Counted from the stretch's first letter, positions 30,791 to 41,351 are shown. The stretch is 64,000 bases of DNA from Nephrocerus scutellatus (GCA_947095585.1 OX352763.1:66515067-66579066); one strand, 5' to 3'. The notes: a model not told the origin generated them from the letters alone. Made by a program: numbers and translations.

Positions 30791-31720
30791 AGCACAGACC
30801 ATCGACCCTTAGTATGGCTATTAAACTTGAAAGATGGAACATCAAGACTTGCTTGTTGGAGAACACTTCAAGACGAATATGACTATTAAATTGTATACAA
30901 AAAAATATACAAAAAAGGAAAGTGAAATTGAAGAAAATAATGTGATGGTTTTAACCAGATCTCATGCTAAAAAGCAACGAATTCTTTCGGAACAGTTCAA
31001 CGAGTATAATAATTGTGGAAATAACCTCGAAACCAACGAAAATAATCAAAATTTTAGTGTAATAGAAAAAGGAAGCGCGAACAACTTAGAAGAGAAAGTA
31101 ATAATTTTACCTTTAGTATCCTCACCTGATGAATTTATTCTTAAAACCCGAATCAAAAGTTTATTAAACCAGGCATAAGACAAATAGAAATCTTCTCAAA
31201 AGGGAAAAAGGACTTTTATTGCACTACCTTGCCCATACCCTTTCGAACGAGCACAGACAAAAATACGACTCAAGCGACACTAAACGATCTTAACGACATT
31301 CTCAGCTCAAAAAACCATCGTAAAATCGGGTATTCAATACCAAAACAGAAATTTGAGGTCAAAAACGGGTTTAAACGTTTATTAGAAGAAGTATATTCCA
31401 ATCAAACTGCTGACATTTGTCTTTATATTGATGACGAAATACATTTACATGACGAAAAAGACATTTTAGATATTTTAATACAATATCATGATTCACCACT
31501 CGGAGGACACCAAGGCATCCAACGAACATTAAAACGTATAAAATCAAAATACTACTGGCCTACAATGAATTCAGACATTAAAAATTATATTAAAAAATGC
31601 ACCTCCTGCCAGTTAAATAAAAGTAGACGAACTCCACCCATACCGATGAAACTTACAACAACGAGATCCACACCTTTCGAAAGAATAGCACTGGACAAAG
31701 TAGGACCTCAACCATTTTAA
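30791..31720 (+). pseudogene. Gypsy element G1: RNase H end, linker, integrase zinc finger
   Basis: 30791-30870 is the last piece of RNase H ('TDHRPLVWLLNLKDG' in shifted frames). A long linker follows (30834-31440, 'ESEIEENNVMVLTRSHAKKQ', 'KPGIRQIEIFSKGKKDFYC'). The integrase zinc finger comes next: 'HDSPLGGHQGIQRTLKRIK' and 'CTSCQLNK' (31488-31625), an HHCC motif. 'PFERIALDKVGP' (31675-31712) is the start of the catalytic core; the first catalytic Asp is in ALD. A frame break follows at 31720. Confidence 0.82.
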
Positions 31721-32310
31721 CATTTCAAGACGACCTAACGAAATATTCAGAGGCATACCCATTACCAAATGCAGAAGCACCCACCTTAGCTCCAATTTTT
31801 GTAGAAAACGCGGTTTGTAGACAAGGTATACCGTTAGCAATTCTGACCGACCACGGCACAAACTTCTTGAGTAATTTATTTAGGGAGGTATGTAAACTTC
31901 TTAAAGTTAGAAAAATTAACATAACCCCTTACCATCCACAAACTAACGGAGCGCTAGAGCGAAGTCATCGTACCCTAGCAGAATTTTTTAGGCATTATGT
32001 TAATAAAGATCCATTAACATGGGACACATGGATTCCTTATGCCATGTTTGTATACAATACCACCACTCACAGCAGCTCAGGCTACACTCCTCACGAACTC
32101 ACGAAATATTATACGGCTATCCAGCCAACATACCTACTATTTTAGAACAAAGACCTAATGTTAACTATAATTAGTCCTAGCTATAATTACGAGAACTGTG
32201 CAAGCGAAATAAAAGCACGACTTCAACACGGTTATTAAATAGCGAGGGAAGAAATAATTAAAAGAAAAGACAATGCAAAAAAAATATTATGACAAATCAA
32301 CTATGCCGAA
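31721..32310 (+). pseudogene. Gypsy element G1: integrase core
   Basis: In shifted frames 31721-31866 gives 'AEAPTLAPIFVENAVCRQG' and 'TDHGTNFLSNLF' with the second catalytic Asp. 31867-32145 is open: 'ITPYHPQTNGALERSHRTL' with the catalytic Glu, then 'YNTTTHSSSGYTPHEL'. The C-terminal GPY/F domain present in G2 is cut off by an R repeat at about 32310. A TAGTCC-type duplication at 32162-32185 adds a stop. Confidence 0.83.
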
Positions 32311-32615
32311 ACAGTTTTTTGGAGCGAATGAGCCCTGAGTGCCGGTGGAGGGGCCATACATTTTTTTTTAAAAACTAAGCCCGATTTACTTTAAATTTTA
32401 AACAGATGTGTATCTCCGATAGACCGAACTTATTGTAAAATTTTTGAGTTTTTGATTTAAATTTTTTTCCTATACAAATTTTTTTTACACATCTATATCT
32501 CTGGTGAGAATAGTTTTTGAAAAATAATATAATTTTTTTTTTTTTTTCAAATTAACCCGGTTCAAAATTTGCACACATATGCATCCCCTATTAGAGAATT
32601 TACATGAAAAATTTT
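32311..32615 (+). mobile_element. Family R repeat, copy 6
   Basis: Two to three R units (GGAGCGAATGAGCCCTGAG, GTGTATCTCCGATAGACCG, ACACATCTATATCTCTGG) followed by the tail ATTAGAGAATTTACATGAAA (32592-32611). The head is absent. It truncates G1 inside its integrase. Confidence 0.7.
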
Positions 32616-32851
32616 TTTCTGTCTGTCATAATAAAAAAGGTTCTGGTGGTGCGCATCAGACGCAAAAGAAACAAAATAATTTCGTGTTTTTATTTTTAAT
32701 AAAAAAATACAGTCCTCTTTTTTACAATCGAAGAAACAATGACATCGAAAATATTATTAAAAAAGACGTTTTAATAAACGGTATATTGAAAAAATGCAAA
32801 ACTATAAAAGAACTATCCCTTTGTAAAAGAACCAATATATTATTTATAAGT
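32616..32851 (+). other. Short unclassified open stretch
   Basis: An open frame over 32579-32953 encodes 'NNDIENIIKKDVLINGILKK' and 'CKTIKELSLCKRTNILFIS' from here, which looks protein-like by composition. I recognise no family. It runs into the LTR at 32852, so it is probably a transposon remnant cut by LTR insertion. Confidence 0.25.
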
Positions 32852-33502
32852 TGTAACGAAGTCGATTTAAATCGACTACGTCACACTCTGCCTTGTGAAG
32901 CGGTGCCGCACTATTCGTACCGAAGTCCGAATGTTCCCGGCATAAGGGACTGAGTGGGTTCACTCACTGCAGTCATTTCAGTTCGCACACTCGCCGGGGC
33001 TCTGACTGATATATATTCACTCTGCTTCGACAATAGTGGTGCACCGTCTGTACCGATGTACAAACGCCCCGATCCAATTGCAATTGGACTCTCTTTCTCA
33101 CACATGCGCGTACCCAGCCAGGCACTGACTGATATATATTCACTCTGCCCTGGTAATGGTGTCGCACCATTCGTACCGAAGTACGAACACCATTGAGTGA
33201 GTATTCACACTCACGCAATACACCGCATAGTACTAGCGGACTCGCTGTCCGACAAGTACCCCGTCAAACCCCCCTCCCGTTCCATCTCCCGTAGAAGTAT
33301 TAGTATTAGCATTAGTAGTATTATCGTAGAAAATAGTTTTAAGTATACCGACGTTGTAAACGTATCAAGTCTGCACCGAAATAAAATATAAAGAAAAATA
33401 ACATATATGGAAAAATAAATGAAACATATGTTCTTTTAATTTAACACTCTGCAACACGAACCCTGGCTGACCGGCGAGCGTCACCCGAGCAAACACGTTA
33501 CA
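32852..33502 (+). repeat. Gypsy LTR (TGTAAC family), 5' copy
   Basis: A 651-bp LTR that starts TGTAACGAAG and ends CACGTTACA, giving the 6-bp inverted ends TGTAAC/GTTACA. A tRNA-Lys-like primer-binding site follows four bases later. An internal duplication carries CTGACTGATATATATTCACT twice (33002 and 33127). AATAAAATATAAAG near 33380 and AAATAAATGAAAC near 33413 could serve polyadenylation. A diverged relative lies at 50072-51229. Confidence 0.88.
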
Positions 33503-33506
33503 AATT

Positions 33507-33524
33507 TGGCGCCCGAGCAGGGAC
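33507..33524 (+). promoter_or_regulatory. Primer-binding site, tRNA-Lys-like
   Basis: TGGCGCCCGAGCAGGGAC differs at one position from the familiar primer-binding site complementary to the 3' end of tRNA-Lys (UUU). It lies four bases after the LTR end and fixes this LTR as the 5' one. Confidence 0.85.
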
Positions 33525-33620
33525 GACGTTTAAAAGTCGCACCACCGACCGATTAAAAAAAAAAAAACTACCTGATAATATTGGCACACAAACTAATGGC
33601 CCTAACTGTCAACGATTGAG

Positions 33621-34259
33621 GTGAATGCGTTACCCGAACCAGATCAACTACCACCAAACGGGGAGTGGAAAATTTCTTTTTTTTACACACCAATTATAAT
33701 GGACAACGCAGAAGCAGGCCTGAGCTCATCGAGCATATATCTGCTGCGCAAAGACGAGTTGGTGGCAGAACTCGACAAACGTGGGCTGGACAGCGTGGGA
33801 ACCGTGGAGGAATTACGAAAACGGCTGTCAAGCATGTTGGGAATACCCGCCAACAATGGCAAACCGCTAGTCCCGCCTCAACTAGTTCTGCCTCAGCTGA
33901 TGCCATCAGCAACAAACGTCACACCGAATGCCATGAGCCCAGCAACCGAAATACCGCGACCGCACCAAGCATGCAGCCACCGACCAGCTATAACTTACAG
34001 TCCGTCCTACGCTGACGTGAGTCGTGAGCCACAAACCGTGGCCATTACGCCAGACCGCTCCGTACCAGCGACAGTCATCGCATCCAAAAGTACCGCCATT
34101 CCGCCAGACCGCTCCACACCAGCAACTGTCAACGCAACCGTCAACGCAACCGCACAGGCCGCTCCAGGCTGCCCGCCCCACCGATGTAACAAAAACCGGC
34201 GATTCACGGCCGTCACACCAACCACCAGTAGCACCTCCAGCACCGGCGCAAATCTATGA
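33621..34259 (+). CDS. Gypsy Gag-like protein with SAP-like domain
   Basis: A 212-codon open frame 97 bp after the primer-binding site; its position fits gag. The N-terminus contains 'SSIYLLRKDELVAELDKRGL' and 'VGTVEELRKRLSSMLG' (residues about 37-73), which matches the helix-turn-helix pattern of SAP DNA-binding domains. The rest is Pro/Ala/Thr-rich with a duplicated 'IPPDRSTPATV'/'ITPDRSVPATV' word and has no zinc knuckle. The likely initiator may be the Met at 33701 (MDNAEAGL). The protein is short for gag and probably internally deleted, because RT sequence begins directly after it. Confidence 0.6.
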   Translation: MNALPEPDQLPPNGEWKISFFYTPIIMDNAEAGLSSSSIYLLRKDELVAELDKRGLDSVGTVEELRKRLSSMLGIPANNGKPLVPPQLVLPQLMPSATNVTPNAMSPATEIPRPHQACSHRPAITYSPSYADVSREPQTVAITPDRSVPATVIASKSTAIPPDRSTPATVNATVNATAQAAPGCPPHRCNKNRRFTAVTPTTSSTSSTGANL

Positions 34260-34460
34260 TCGACGAACCGAAATTTGAAAACTTTAAAGGCCTTACCACC
34301 GTCACCGAACAGGAGATTCGCTTAAAGCAGCACCGGCCATTTAAACCAAGGTATAGGCCCAGAAATCCAGCGATCAAGTGGTCATCAACAGCGAAATCGA
34401 CCCGCTAATCACAGAGGGGAAAATAGAACCGTCGAATAGCCCTTATGGACGAGAGCTTCG
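34260..34460 (+). pseudogene. Gypsy RT N-terminal fragment
   Basis: It reads 'KGLTTVTEQEIRLKQHRPFK' (34284-34345), then 'RYRPRNPA', then, one frame over, 'IDPLITEGKIEPSNSPYG' (34392-34447). These are the conserved words just before the fingers of a Ty3/Gypsy reverse transcriptase. The capsid, nucleocapsid and protease regions expected between gag and RT are missing, so this element has a large internal deletion. Confidence 0.8.
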
Positions 34461-35060
34461 CCTACCCACCGTCAGTCTAAATACCGAACCCGAGACCTCC
34501 GAACGACAGAATGCAAGCAAGCAACTACCATGTACCACCACAATTGAAAATAGCCAAGTCGTGGGTATAGACGAAAAACCATCAGTCACCGTCGACATGT
34601 CAGAACGAGTAGTCAAAAAACTATCAGTCACCGCCGACATACCAAATTGACTAGCCGAATTTATCGACACCAGGTGCACCCGGCATACGCCGAAGCACCC
34701 GGCCCCGACCCGTCACCGCCCAACCGCAGAAAACTCTGCAGCAACAAACCCGGACCGATGCCTGGACAAAGAAGCCACCACCGCCCTCCCGACCGCTTAC
34801 CGGCCAAGAGCTGAGGACTCTGCGTAGAGTGTCCCCACAACTCACGGACACCTCACCCACCGCAGAACGGAAACCCACCATGGCTCCGTCAATGCCACCG
34901 CCTCCGTTCCGACCGCCACCGCCTTCGTTCCATCCATCACCGACATCGCCTCCGTTCCAGCCATTACCAGCGCCCCCCGTTGGCACAAACCCGACGACCA
35001 CTATCTGGCTTTACGATAGGCGACCAAAGCCAGGGCTGCAAACCGAACAGATCTAAGCGG
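34461..35060 (+). pseudogene. Pro/Thr-rich coding remnant
   Basis: Repeated words suggest duplicated coding sequence: 'VVGIDEKPSVTVDMSERVV' then 'KKLSVTADIPN' (34558-34650), and a proline-rich run 'PPPFRPPPPSFHPSPTSPPF' (34895-34955). 'IWLYDRRPKPG' (35001-35035) recalls 'AQIYDRRTEI' at the end of the gag frame (34245-34275), hinting that the region duplicates the end of Gag. The frame changes at 34650. Confidence 0.35.
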
Positions 35061-35453
35061 TATCTAATATCCTTACCTCGACAACAGACCACTTTTTTTT
35101 ATATATAGAGAGAGAGAGAGATATAGAGAGATAGAGATATAGGGATGGCTCCCTGAATGACTTACGTCACGGCAGTAAGTTGGGCTAAGCCGTTTATTAA
35201 ATTCAAAATAAAATAAAAATCGAAAGAATGTGATTTACAATATATCACATTCCTCACGTTTGTAGCCGGTTTCAATTTATTTTCTCAGAATTCTCCCTGA
35301 TTCATTGGAAAAGCAATACGAAAAACGAACACGAATTTAGAACGACGCGAGTCCAAATACTTTAATCAATGGATTATGGTCAGGGAAAACTACAAAAAAC
35401 CTTGACCAAGAAAATATTACAAATTATAAAAATAATTTTAAAAATACTGATAA
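35061..35453. other. Noncoding stretch with (GA)n microsatellite
   Basis: It holds a T run (35091-35099), a GAGAGAGAGAGATATAGAGA microsatellite (35107-35141) and AT-rich sequence up to the poly-T of LINE A. No protein homology. Confidence 0.5.
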
Positions 35454-35499
35454 ATTTTTTTTTATATATATATATATTAATAAACAACTTATGAATACT

Positions 35500-35964
35500 T
35501 TAACCATCATCCTTCAAGAAATTGTTAACGGCTAATTTGAACGCCTTCAGATTATAAGATTCTGGAAACACGTGTTCGACCAATTGATTCCACATCGAAG
35601 AGACTCTCGGAAAAAAGGAGGATTTAAAGTGTTGGGTTCTACATGAAAAAAGTTTTAAGGCAAATCTATGTTGATTGCACTTTAAACGAGTGTTTACGTT
35701 ACTGAGAAAAGGCCCAGGAACTAGAGAACGGGTTTCTAAAGAACATTTATTGTTATAAAATTTATAGAAAACAGATAAAGCTCCTACATTTCGTCTGTGC
35801 TCCAAAGTATCAAGAGACGAAGTAATGGTTACATCGTTTATCAAACGGATAACTCTATTCTGAACACCATCAAGATGAACCAAATGCGATCTTGGAGCAC
35901 CACCCCACACATATGAATTAAATTCTAAAATTGGTCTAACATAAGATTTATATAATCTTAACAC
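35500..35964 (-). pseudogene. LINE A ORF2, C-terminal part
   Basis: Read in the same frame as the RT piece at 36028 and separated from it by one TAA (36028-36030). 'YVRPILEFNSYVWGGAPRSH' and 'LDGVQNRVIRLINDV' start it, and 'HFKSSFFPRVSSMWNQLVEH' ends it. This C-terminal pattern (SFFxRxxxxWN) also occurs in LINE B at 40332-40560. Function of this domain is likely RNA binding during target-primed reverse transcription. Confidence 0.83.
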
Positions 35965-36027
35965 TTCAGAGGGAGTGAAGTAGAAGTTACAACGTCTTAT
36001 GAAGCCTAAACATTGGCTAGCTCTTTT

Positions 36028-37416
36028 TTAAATTTCATAAATATGTTCTTTCCAAGAAAGATCACTTGATACTTTTAAACCTAACAACTTAAGTGAATCA
36101 GATCTCGCAATAGAGATACCATTAATAACAGGAGGAACATAATGTTGAGTTGTCTTCTGAGAAAAAAGGCAAGACTGGAATTTATTTGGGTTAAATTCTA
36201 CTCTGTTAGAAATGCCCCAATCAAGAATGATTTGAATATTAGACAGAATAGTCAAATTCATTAATTCACGCGAACCATTCAAGCGAGAATTGCATTCTTT
36301 TTGATTGTCAAACTCAATGGAGGCCGATAGTGTTGTATCATCAGCAAATGAATGGATATCACATGTTGTAGAAGACAACAGGTCGTTGATATATATCAAG
36401 AAGAGCATGGGAGACAAGGATGATCCTTGAGGCACGCCAGCATTGATTCCATGTGAATCTGAAGATATAACATTTAATACAACTTTTATTTTACGGTTCC
36501 ATAAATAATTCTCAATCCATGTAAAGAGATAGGAGTGTAAATTCAGCGCACGAATCTTATTAATAAGACAATCATGCCATACTCTATCAAAAGCTTTAGC
36601 AATATCTAAGGAAACAACGCTTGATTCACCTAGGTTTTCAATGATTCGCTCCAAACAATGAGTCATGCACGTCATTAGTTCGCCTGAAGATCGATTTTTA
36701 AGAAATCCATACTGCACATCGGATAAAAGAACATTCAAATCCAGATAGTTCATTAGTCTGAAATTAACGATAGATTCCATTACCTTCGATAGAACCGACA
36801 ACAAAGCAATAGGTCGGTAGTTCGTAGGTGCCGATTTATCGCCTTTTTTCGGGACGGGTTGAATATTAGCTATTTTCCAAATTGACGGAAAAACACCTGT
36901 CTTCATTGAGAGATGAAACAATTTGCTAAGCGGTTTTGCCAAAGTAAGATGACAACTTTTCAATACTAATGGCGGAATACCGTCGGGGCCAGTCGCTTTA
37001 TTGGGGTCAAGTTCTTTCAGAATCTTTGAAACAACCCGTTTCCGAAAATAGATTTTAGACATACCTGGGCCTAGATTCGGGAGAATTGGGGGGCTTTGAT
37101 TAGTTAAAGGAAGAGTAGACGCACCAGCGAAATGAGAAGCTAAGAGATTAGCTTTCTCAATATTAGTTCTATAATGAATACCATTATGAAATAAAGTAGG
37201 AATAGACGAAGTATTGTCTGCAAAGTTTCTTTTAACCAATGCAGCAAACGACCAAAAGCTTCGACTGTTTGAATCAGAATCCAAAATTTTTCGCATGCTA
37301 TCTCGAATCTTTAGGTCACATATTATTTTGGACCTTTTCAATATAGCGTTTGATCTATTTCTAGCTATTCGAAACTTTACAAGGTTTTCTTCAGAAGTGC
37401 AATTAACGTAGTCCAA
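36028..37416 (-). pseudogene. LINE A ORF2, reverse transcriptase
   Basis: An uninterrupted 462-codon RT. Motifs in order: 'KATGPDGIPPLVLK' (about residues 141-155), 'PVPKKGDKSAPTNYRPIALL', 'GFLKNRSSGELMTC', 'SLDIAKAFDRVWHDCLINK' with the first catalytic Asp, 'GVPQGSSLSPMLFLIYINDL' and 'SFADDTTLSASI' with the catalytic Asp pair. All key residues are present. The upstream endonuclease is in the same frame, cut off only by a TAA at 37492-37494. Confidence 0.88.
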
Positions 37417-37491
37417 ATTGGCTGCTTTTTTACACGTGACTGCTGACCTGCAATGTTCGTTAAACCATTTATTTTTATGAGTATTTTTCTT

Positions 37492-38421
37492 TTAAAATGA
37501 AGAAGGAATGCAATTTTTCATTCCTAGCAAAATGGTTGACGTGATAAGTTGTGATGCTTCATCAGCATTATTGCTGGAAAAACAGGTTGACCAATCAAAT
37601 GAGCTATAAAATTGGTTCGGGAGCTCCCAGTTAGCATTTTTATAGTGCCAGAATAGCCTTTTACTTGTAGTCTCTATAAGGGCTGGTGATATTGAAAATT
37701 TGGCTACTATCAAAGCATGGTCAGAAAGACCTAATGGAGCAGATACATCAATTGAATATTTATCAGGCATAGTTGTAAGAAATAAATCTAAAAGGTGAGG
37801 TGATTGACCAGTAGTATCGAGATACCTAGTTGGCTTATCAACAAGTTGGGTGAAAAGATTAACATTTGAAAATAGTTTAGCGGTTTCACCTGATCGATCT
37901 CTACCATTCGAATAGGTCAACCATGAATCATTGTGGACATTAAAATCACCCAAGACTACCAATTCTGATGTTGGTGATGATTGGTAAATCTTGTCTATTG
38001 TGTCTGATAAGTAATTAAACTCAATATTAGTGTCATCAGGTGACAAATTAGGACTACGATAAAGGGAACAAATAAATATCGAATGGTTTGAAATTACAAT
38101 TTCTATCCATATCGTATTGAACATTGGATTACTGTTTGGAATATTAAAATTAGGTACACTAAAACTGATGTCTTCTCGTATAAATAAAATAACCCCACGA
38201 TGAGGAACCAAACAGTCGACACGAGAATACCCCTGACATTGAAAATCATTTGGGGTACCCATATAAGAGGCCTGCGTTTCACATAAACTTAGAACCGCAG
38301 GTTTATTCGCGTCAAGATGTGCTACGATCGAGTTGAAATTACTTTTAATGCCGCGAATATTTGTGAAATGAATTTCAAAATAAGAGTTCATTTTACAAAT
38401 TAAAAATACCGAACCCGTCAA
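37492..38421 (-). pseudogene. LINE A ORF2, apurinic-type endonuclease
   Basis: An open stretch of 309 codons. 'IHFTNIRGIKSNFNSIVAHL' carries the N-terminal Asn, 'LSLCETQASY' the metal-binding Glu, 'LVVLGDFNVHNDSW' the GDFN motif, and 'GLSDHALIVAKF' the SDH motif. All four catalytic motifs of the exonuclease-endonuclease-phosphatase fold are intact. It nicks target DNA to prime reverse transcription. It ends at a premature TAA shared with the start of the RT piece. Confidence 0.87.
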
Positions 38422-38665
38422 GATGATGAAAATATACGTAAAATAAGATAATAATAAAATAAAAAATCAAAAAATATTATAAAGAACAATAATACGAAGA
38501 ATTTCTACGAACCAACCACTCAACAGTGAAAACGTTACTCATTCGTTTGTAGTACCAGGCCTAACAAACGAAAAAGGCACGCACAGCTACTGAGACAGAA
38601 AGTCAATAAAAATTCTACTTCTAAAAACTACTCAAATAAAATAAAAACTTGAATAACAATACTTT

Positions 38666-38884
38666 TTAACGTAACTGCTTTTTTGTGTCTAATTCTTTGG
38701 TAACGTTACAATATGATGTCTTTGTTTTGATGGTATTGCTATCAGCAGTATCCACTTGATGAACAATATTGGAAAATGCCTGTAACCGTTGTTCGAGTTC
38801 TGCAATTTTTGTCGTTAGGATTTTATTTGACTTCTTTTGTTGATTCAGTGTGATGATCTTGTCGTTTAGATTATCCAAAAGCAC
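38666..38884 (-). pseudogene. LINE A ORF1 remnant (coiled coil)
   Basis: A 72-codon frame with heptad-like 'LNDKIITLNQQKKSNKILTT' and 'KIAELEQRLQAFSNIV', a probable coiled coil just upstream of ORF2. Coiled coils are common in LINE ORF1 proteins. The 5' part and any zinc knuckles are missing; a stop at 38895 and the LTR at 39015 bound it. Confidence 0.5.
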
Positions 38885-39014
38885 CAGACTCTGCGATTAT
38901 AAATTGGCGATTGTTTCCGCTTTGGTAAATCTACTCCACTTTTGTTGATATTCTTGTTTTTCAAATTACCAATTTGTTCTTTTTAAGATCTTGCTTTTTT
39001 TATCGAGATCTTTC

Positions 39015-39626
39015 TTGGAGTTGACTTGAAATACTGACCCTTACCACTGGTGGGGGGAATCGGTATTCAATGCAGCTTCGTGTTCGTGATGTTAACTATT
39101 GACCCTTACCTTGGGTAGGGGGAATCAGTAGTTAATTCAAAGACTGACCTTTTTGAAGTGTACAATTTTATTTCAATTCCTCTTATTTATACTAAAATTT
39201 AAAACTAAATATTCATTGAAGTTATAAAATTCATATTTTACATTAGTGTGATTGGTGATAAGGCGATATGCATATCATAAGTCCAATCTCTATGGTTTTT
39301 GTATTTTACATTTTGGTGATAAGACCATACGCATAACATAAATCATGAAGTGTATTTGCTTATCACTTATCTGGTTAGGTGTTTCTTCTATCCTAGAGGT
39401 TGATGAAGAAAGGGCTGTGATGTGTTGTAACCCGCAAGGCAAATCCTGAACTCGACAGATAACGAACGTATTACACTCTCATGCAGTGTAATGCGTTGTA
39501 TGGTGATAACGTTGCGTGGGAAATGCTGGTGTACGCAACTTAAGTATGTGCAGCGTTGTATGCTGATAACGTCGCGTGGGAAATGCTGATGTACGGGATA
39601 CGTAACGTAGGCATGTGCAGACTGCA
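39015..39626 (-). repeat. BEL2 3' LTR
   Basis: 612 bp. It shares with 49029-49614 nearly the whole sequence, from TTGGAGTTG to TGTGCAGACTGCA. It contains two hairpin-forming blocks with CCCTTACC (39026-39065 and 39095-39138) and a direct duplication of about 65 bp (ATGCTGATAACGT...GGGAAATGCTG at 39495 and 39555). Confidence 0.9.
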
Positions 39627-39645
39627 TATTCCCCCCCCCCTCACC
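39627..39645 (-). promoter_or_regulatory. BEL2 polypurine tract
   Basis: On the minus strand a run of G preceded by GA (plus strand TATTCCCCCCCCCCTCACC) abuts the start of the 3' LTR. This is the primer for plus-strand DNA synthesis and fixes the orientation. Confidence 0.8.
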
Positions 39646-40168
39646 GATTTCGAATGTGTTGATAGCTGATTCCTGCCATTGTTTCCGTTTTGGTGGCGGC
39701 ACTGATTGGGGCTCGATGTCCAAAGGCGAAGTAGTTTTGGGTTTTCGGCATTTCCAAGCAGACGTGACCTTGAATGTCAAGGCTGCAATGATGAGTATAG
39801 CTAGAGCTGTGCTGACATGTGTAACCGGATGTCCCTTGAATGACTTCCATACCGTGATTTCCTGTTCGTCCTTTAGATTACCGATTGCCTTACTGAGTAT
39901 ATCTTCGGACGGTTTCTCCAACGATTCTTGGAGGCTCAGGGCCTTCATCAGTGGAGTCCTTTAGGGTGGGGTAAAGCAACGACATGTTAACGTTATGAAA
40001 GTGTGATTGGACAACGTGAAATTCCCCAAACACTTGTGGCTTAATTATATTTTTTGATGTCTCGATGTGACAGTCTTCGGTGAATTTTAGTATTCCAGTT
40101 TCGTTGAGAGTTATCTCTCTGCGGACTCCCTCGCAATATGCGGCGATTGGAAGAAAAGCTGTTTCCAT
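39646..40168 (-). pseudogene. BEL2 env-like gene, C-terminal part
   Basis: Minus-strand frames 39890-40168 and 39388-39948. 'CEGVRREITLNETGI' and 'HVVQSHFHNVNMSLL' are ectodomain sequence. The membrane anchor 'VSTALAILIIAALTF' (about 39820-39775) follows, then a basic Pro-rich tail. One frame change occurs between the two frames at about 39930. It is separated from the N-terminal part by 2.3 kb of inserted elements. Confidence 0.7.
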
Positions 40169-40230
40169 AGCAGACTCGTTATCTTAATACTTCTAGTAGG
40201 GCACCACGTTTTGTTGTACCTTTGAAATAG

Positions 40231-40234
40231 CTTG

Positions 40235-40266
<32 letters not shown>

Positions 40267-41351
40267 CGCGCACGCTTCAAGGGGTTCGCACCCTTATAAT
40301 GCTCGGCTATATGCTTGGCACAGCGTGGGCGTTAAGGAAGAGGAGGAGAAAAGAGGAGATGTCTATGAGCTTGTGTTTTGAATGCCTGTGGATCATAGTG
40401 ATGTGGGAAGACAGAGCTTGGCAGAGCATTCCACATACGAGTTGTACGGCTGAAGAACGAATCCCTGAATTTAACTGTACGTCCGAAGATGGGCTTAAGG
40501 GTAAACTGATGAGCATTTAGAGCGCCACGAGTATTGCGGTTGAATTCAAGGAGAGGTGGCATGCAGCTGGCTATTTCTCTTGAGCACCGCTGGTAGAAGA
40601 AGCGATAAAATAGTGACAAGCAAGAAACGTTCCTGCGGTGTTCAAGCGAATCAATCGATTTCGCTATATTTTCGTCACCGATAAGTTTTATCGCGCGGTT
40701 TTGTATTCTATCTAGCTGATGCAAAGTAGTCTTAGGCGCACCAGACCAGATATGGCAATTGTACTCAAGTTTTGGGCGAATAAAAGCCTTGTAAATGGTA
40801 GCCAGATCAGAGGGAGTGAAATATTTCTTGCACCGGGCTAGAAAACCTAAACATTTCGCAGCATTTTTAGCGACGGTAAATATGTGGTCATTCCAACGAA
40901 GCTTGTCGCTAACGCACATACCGAGAATTGCGAGTTTTTCAGTTTCCTCGATGCAAGTGCCATTCATGGATAATGGCATGGGGTTTAGGATTCGCTTGGA
41001 CGACAGGAGACAGCATTGGGTTTTGGAAGCGTTAAATTCTACTCGATTGTTTTCTCCCCATTGTATTATGCTGTCAAGGTCAGAATTTAACGTGCTTAAC
41101 ATACGATGTTGTTTGAGTTCCACATCAGAGGTGGAGGGACGTTCCTCAAACTTATATGAGAAGCTGAGAGTGCTGTCGTCAGCGAAAGAGTGAATTGGAT
41201 TAGAAGTCACAGATAAGAGATCATTAATAAAAATGAGGAAGAGTGTCGGGGATAGAACAGAGCCCTGGGGAACGCCAGCATTTATGTGGTGTATTTCAGA
41301 TTTGAAACCGTCTAAAACAACTTGAATTGAGCGGTCAAAAAGATAGCTTCT
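40231..41351 (-). mobile_element. LINE B1, 5'-truncated, inside BEL2 env
   Basis: A minus-strand LINE with its A tail seen as a 26-bp T run at 40235-40260, and the same 3' UTR (ATAATTCGCGCACGCTTCAA) as B2 (59019). It ends at about 41351, where homology with B2 stops. 5' truncation is usual for LINEs. It is younger than BEL2. Confidence 0.88.

Larger units (their letters stand above)
35454..39014 (-). mobile_element. LINE A (APE-type non-LTR retrotransposon)
   Basis: A minus-strand LINE. Its 3' end is marked by a poly-T run (35454-35463, an A tail on the minus strand), followed by ORF2 with endonuclease and RT and a remnant of ORF1. It ends where the roo-like LTR begins at 39015. ORF2 is nearly intact. 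Protein words are closest to Jockey/CR1-group elements and to LINE B of this window; the clade is not resolved. Confidence 0.85.
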
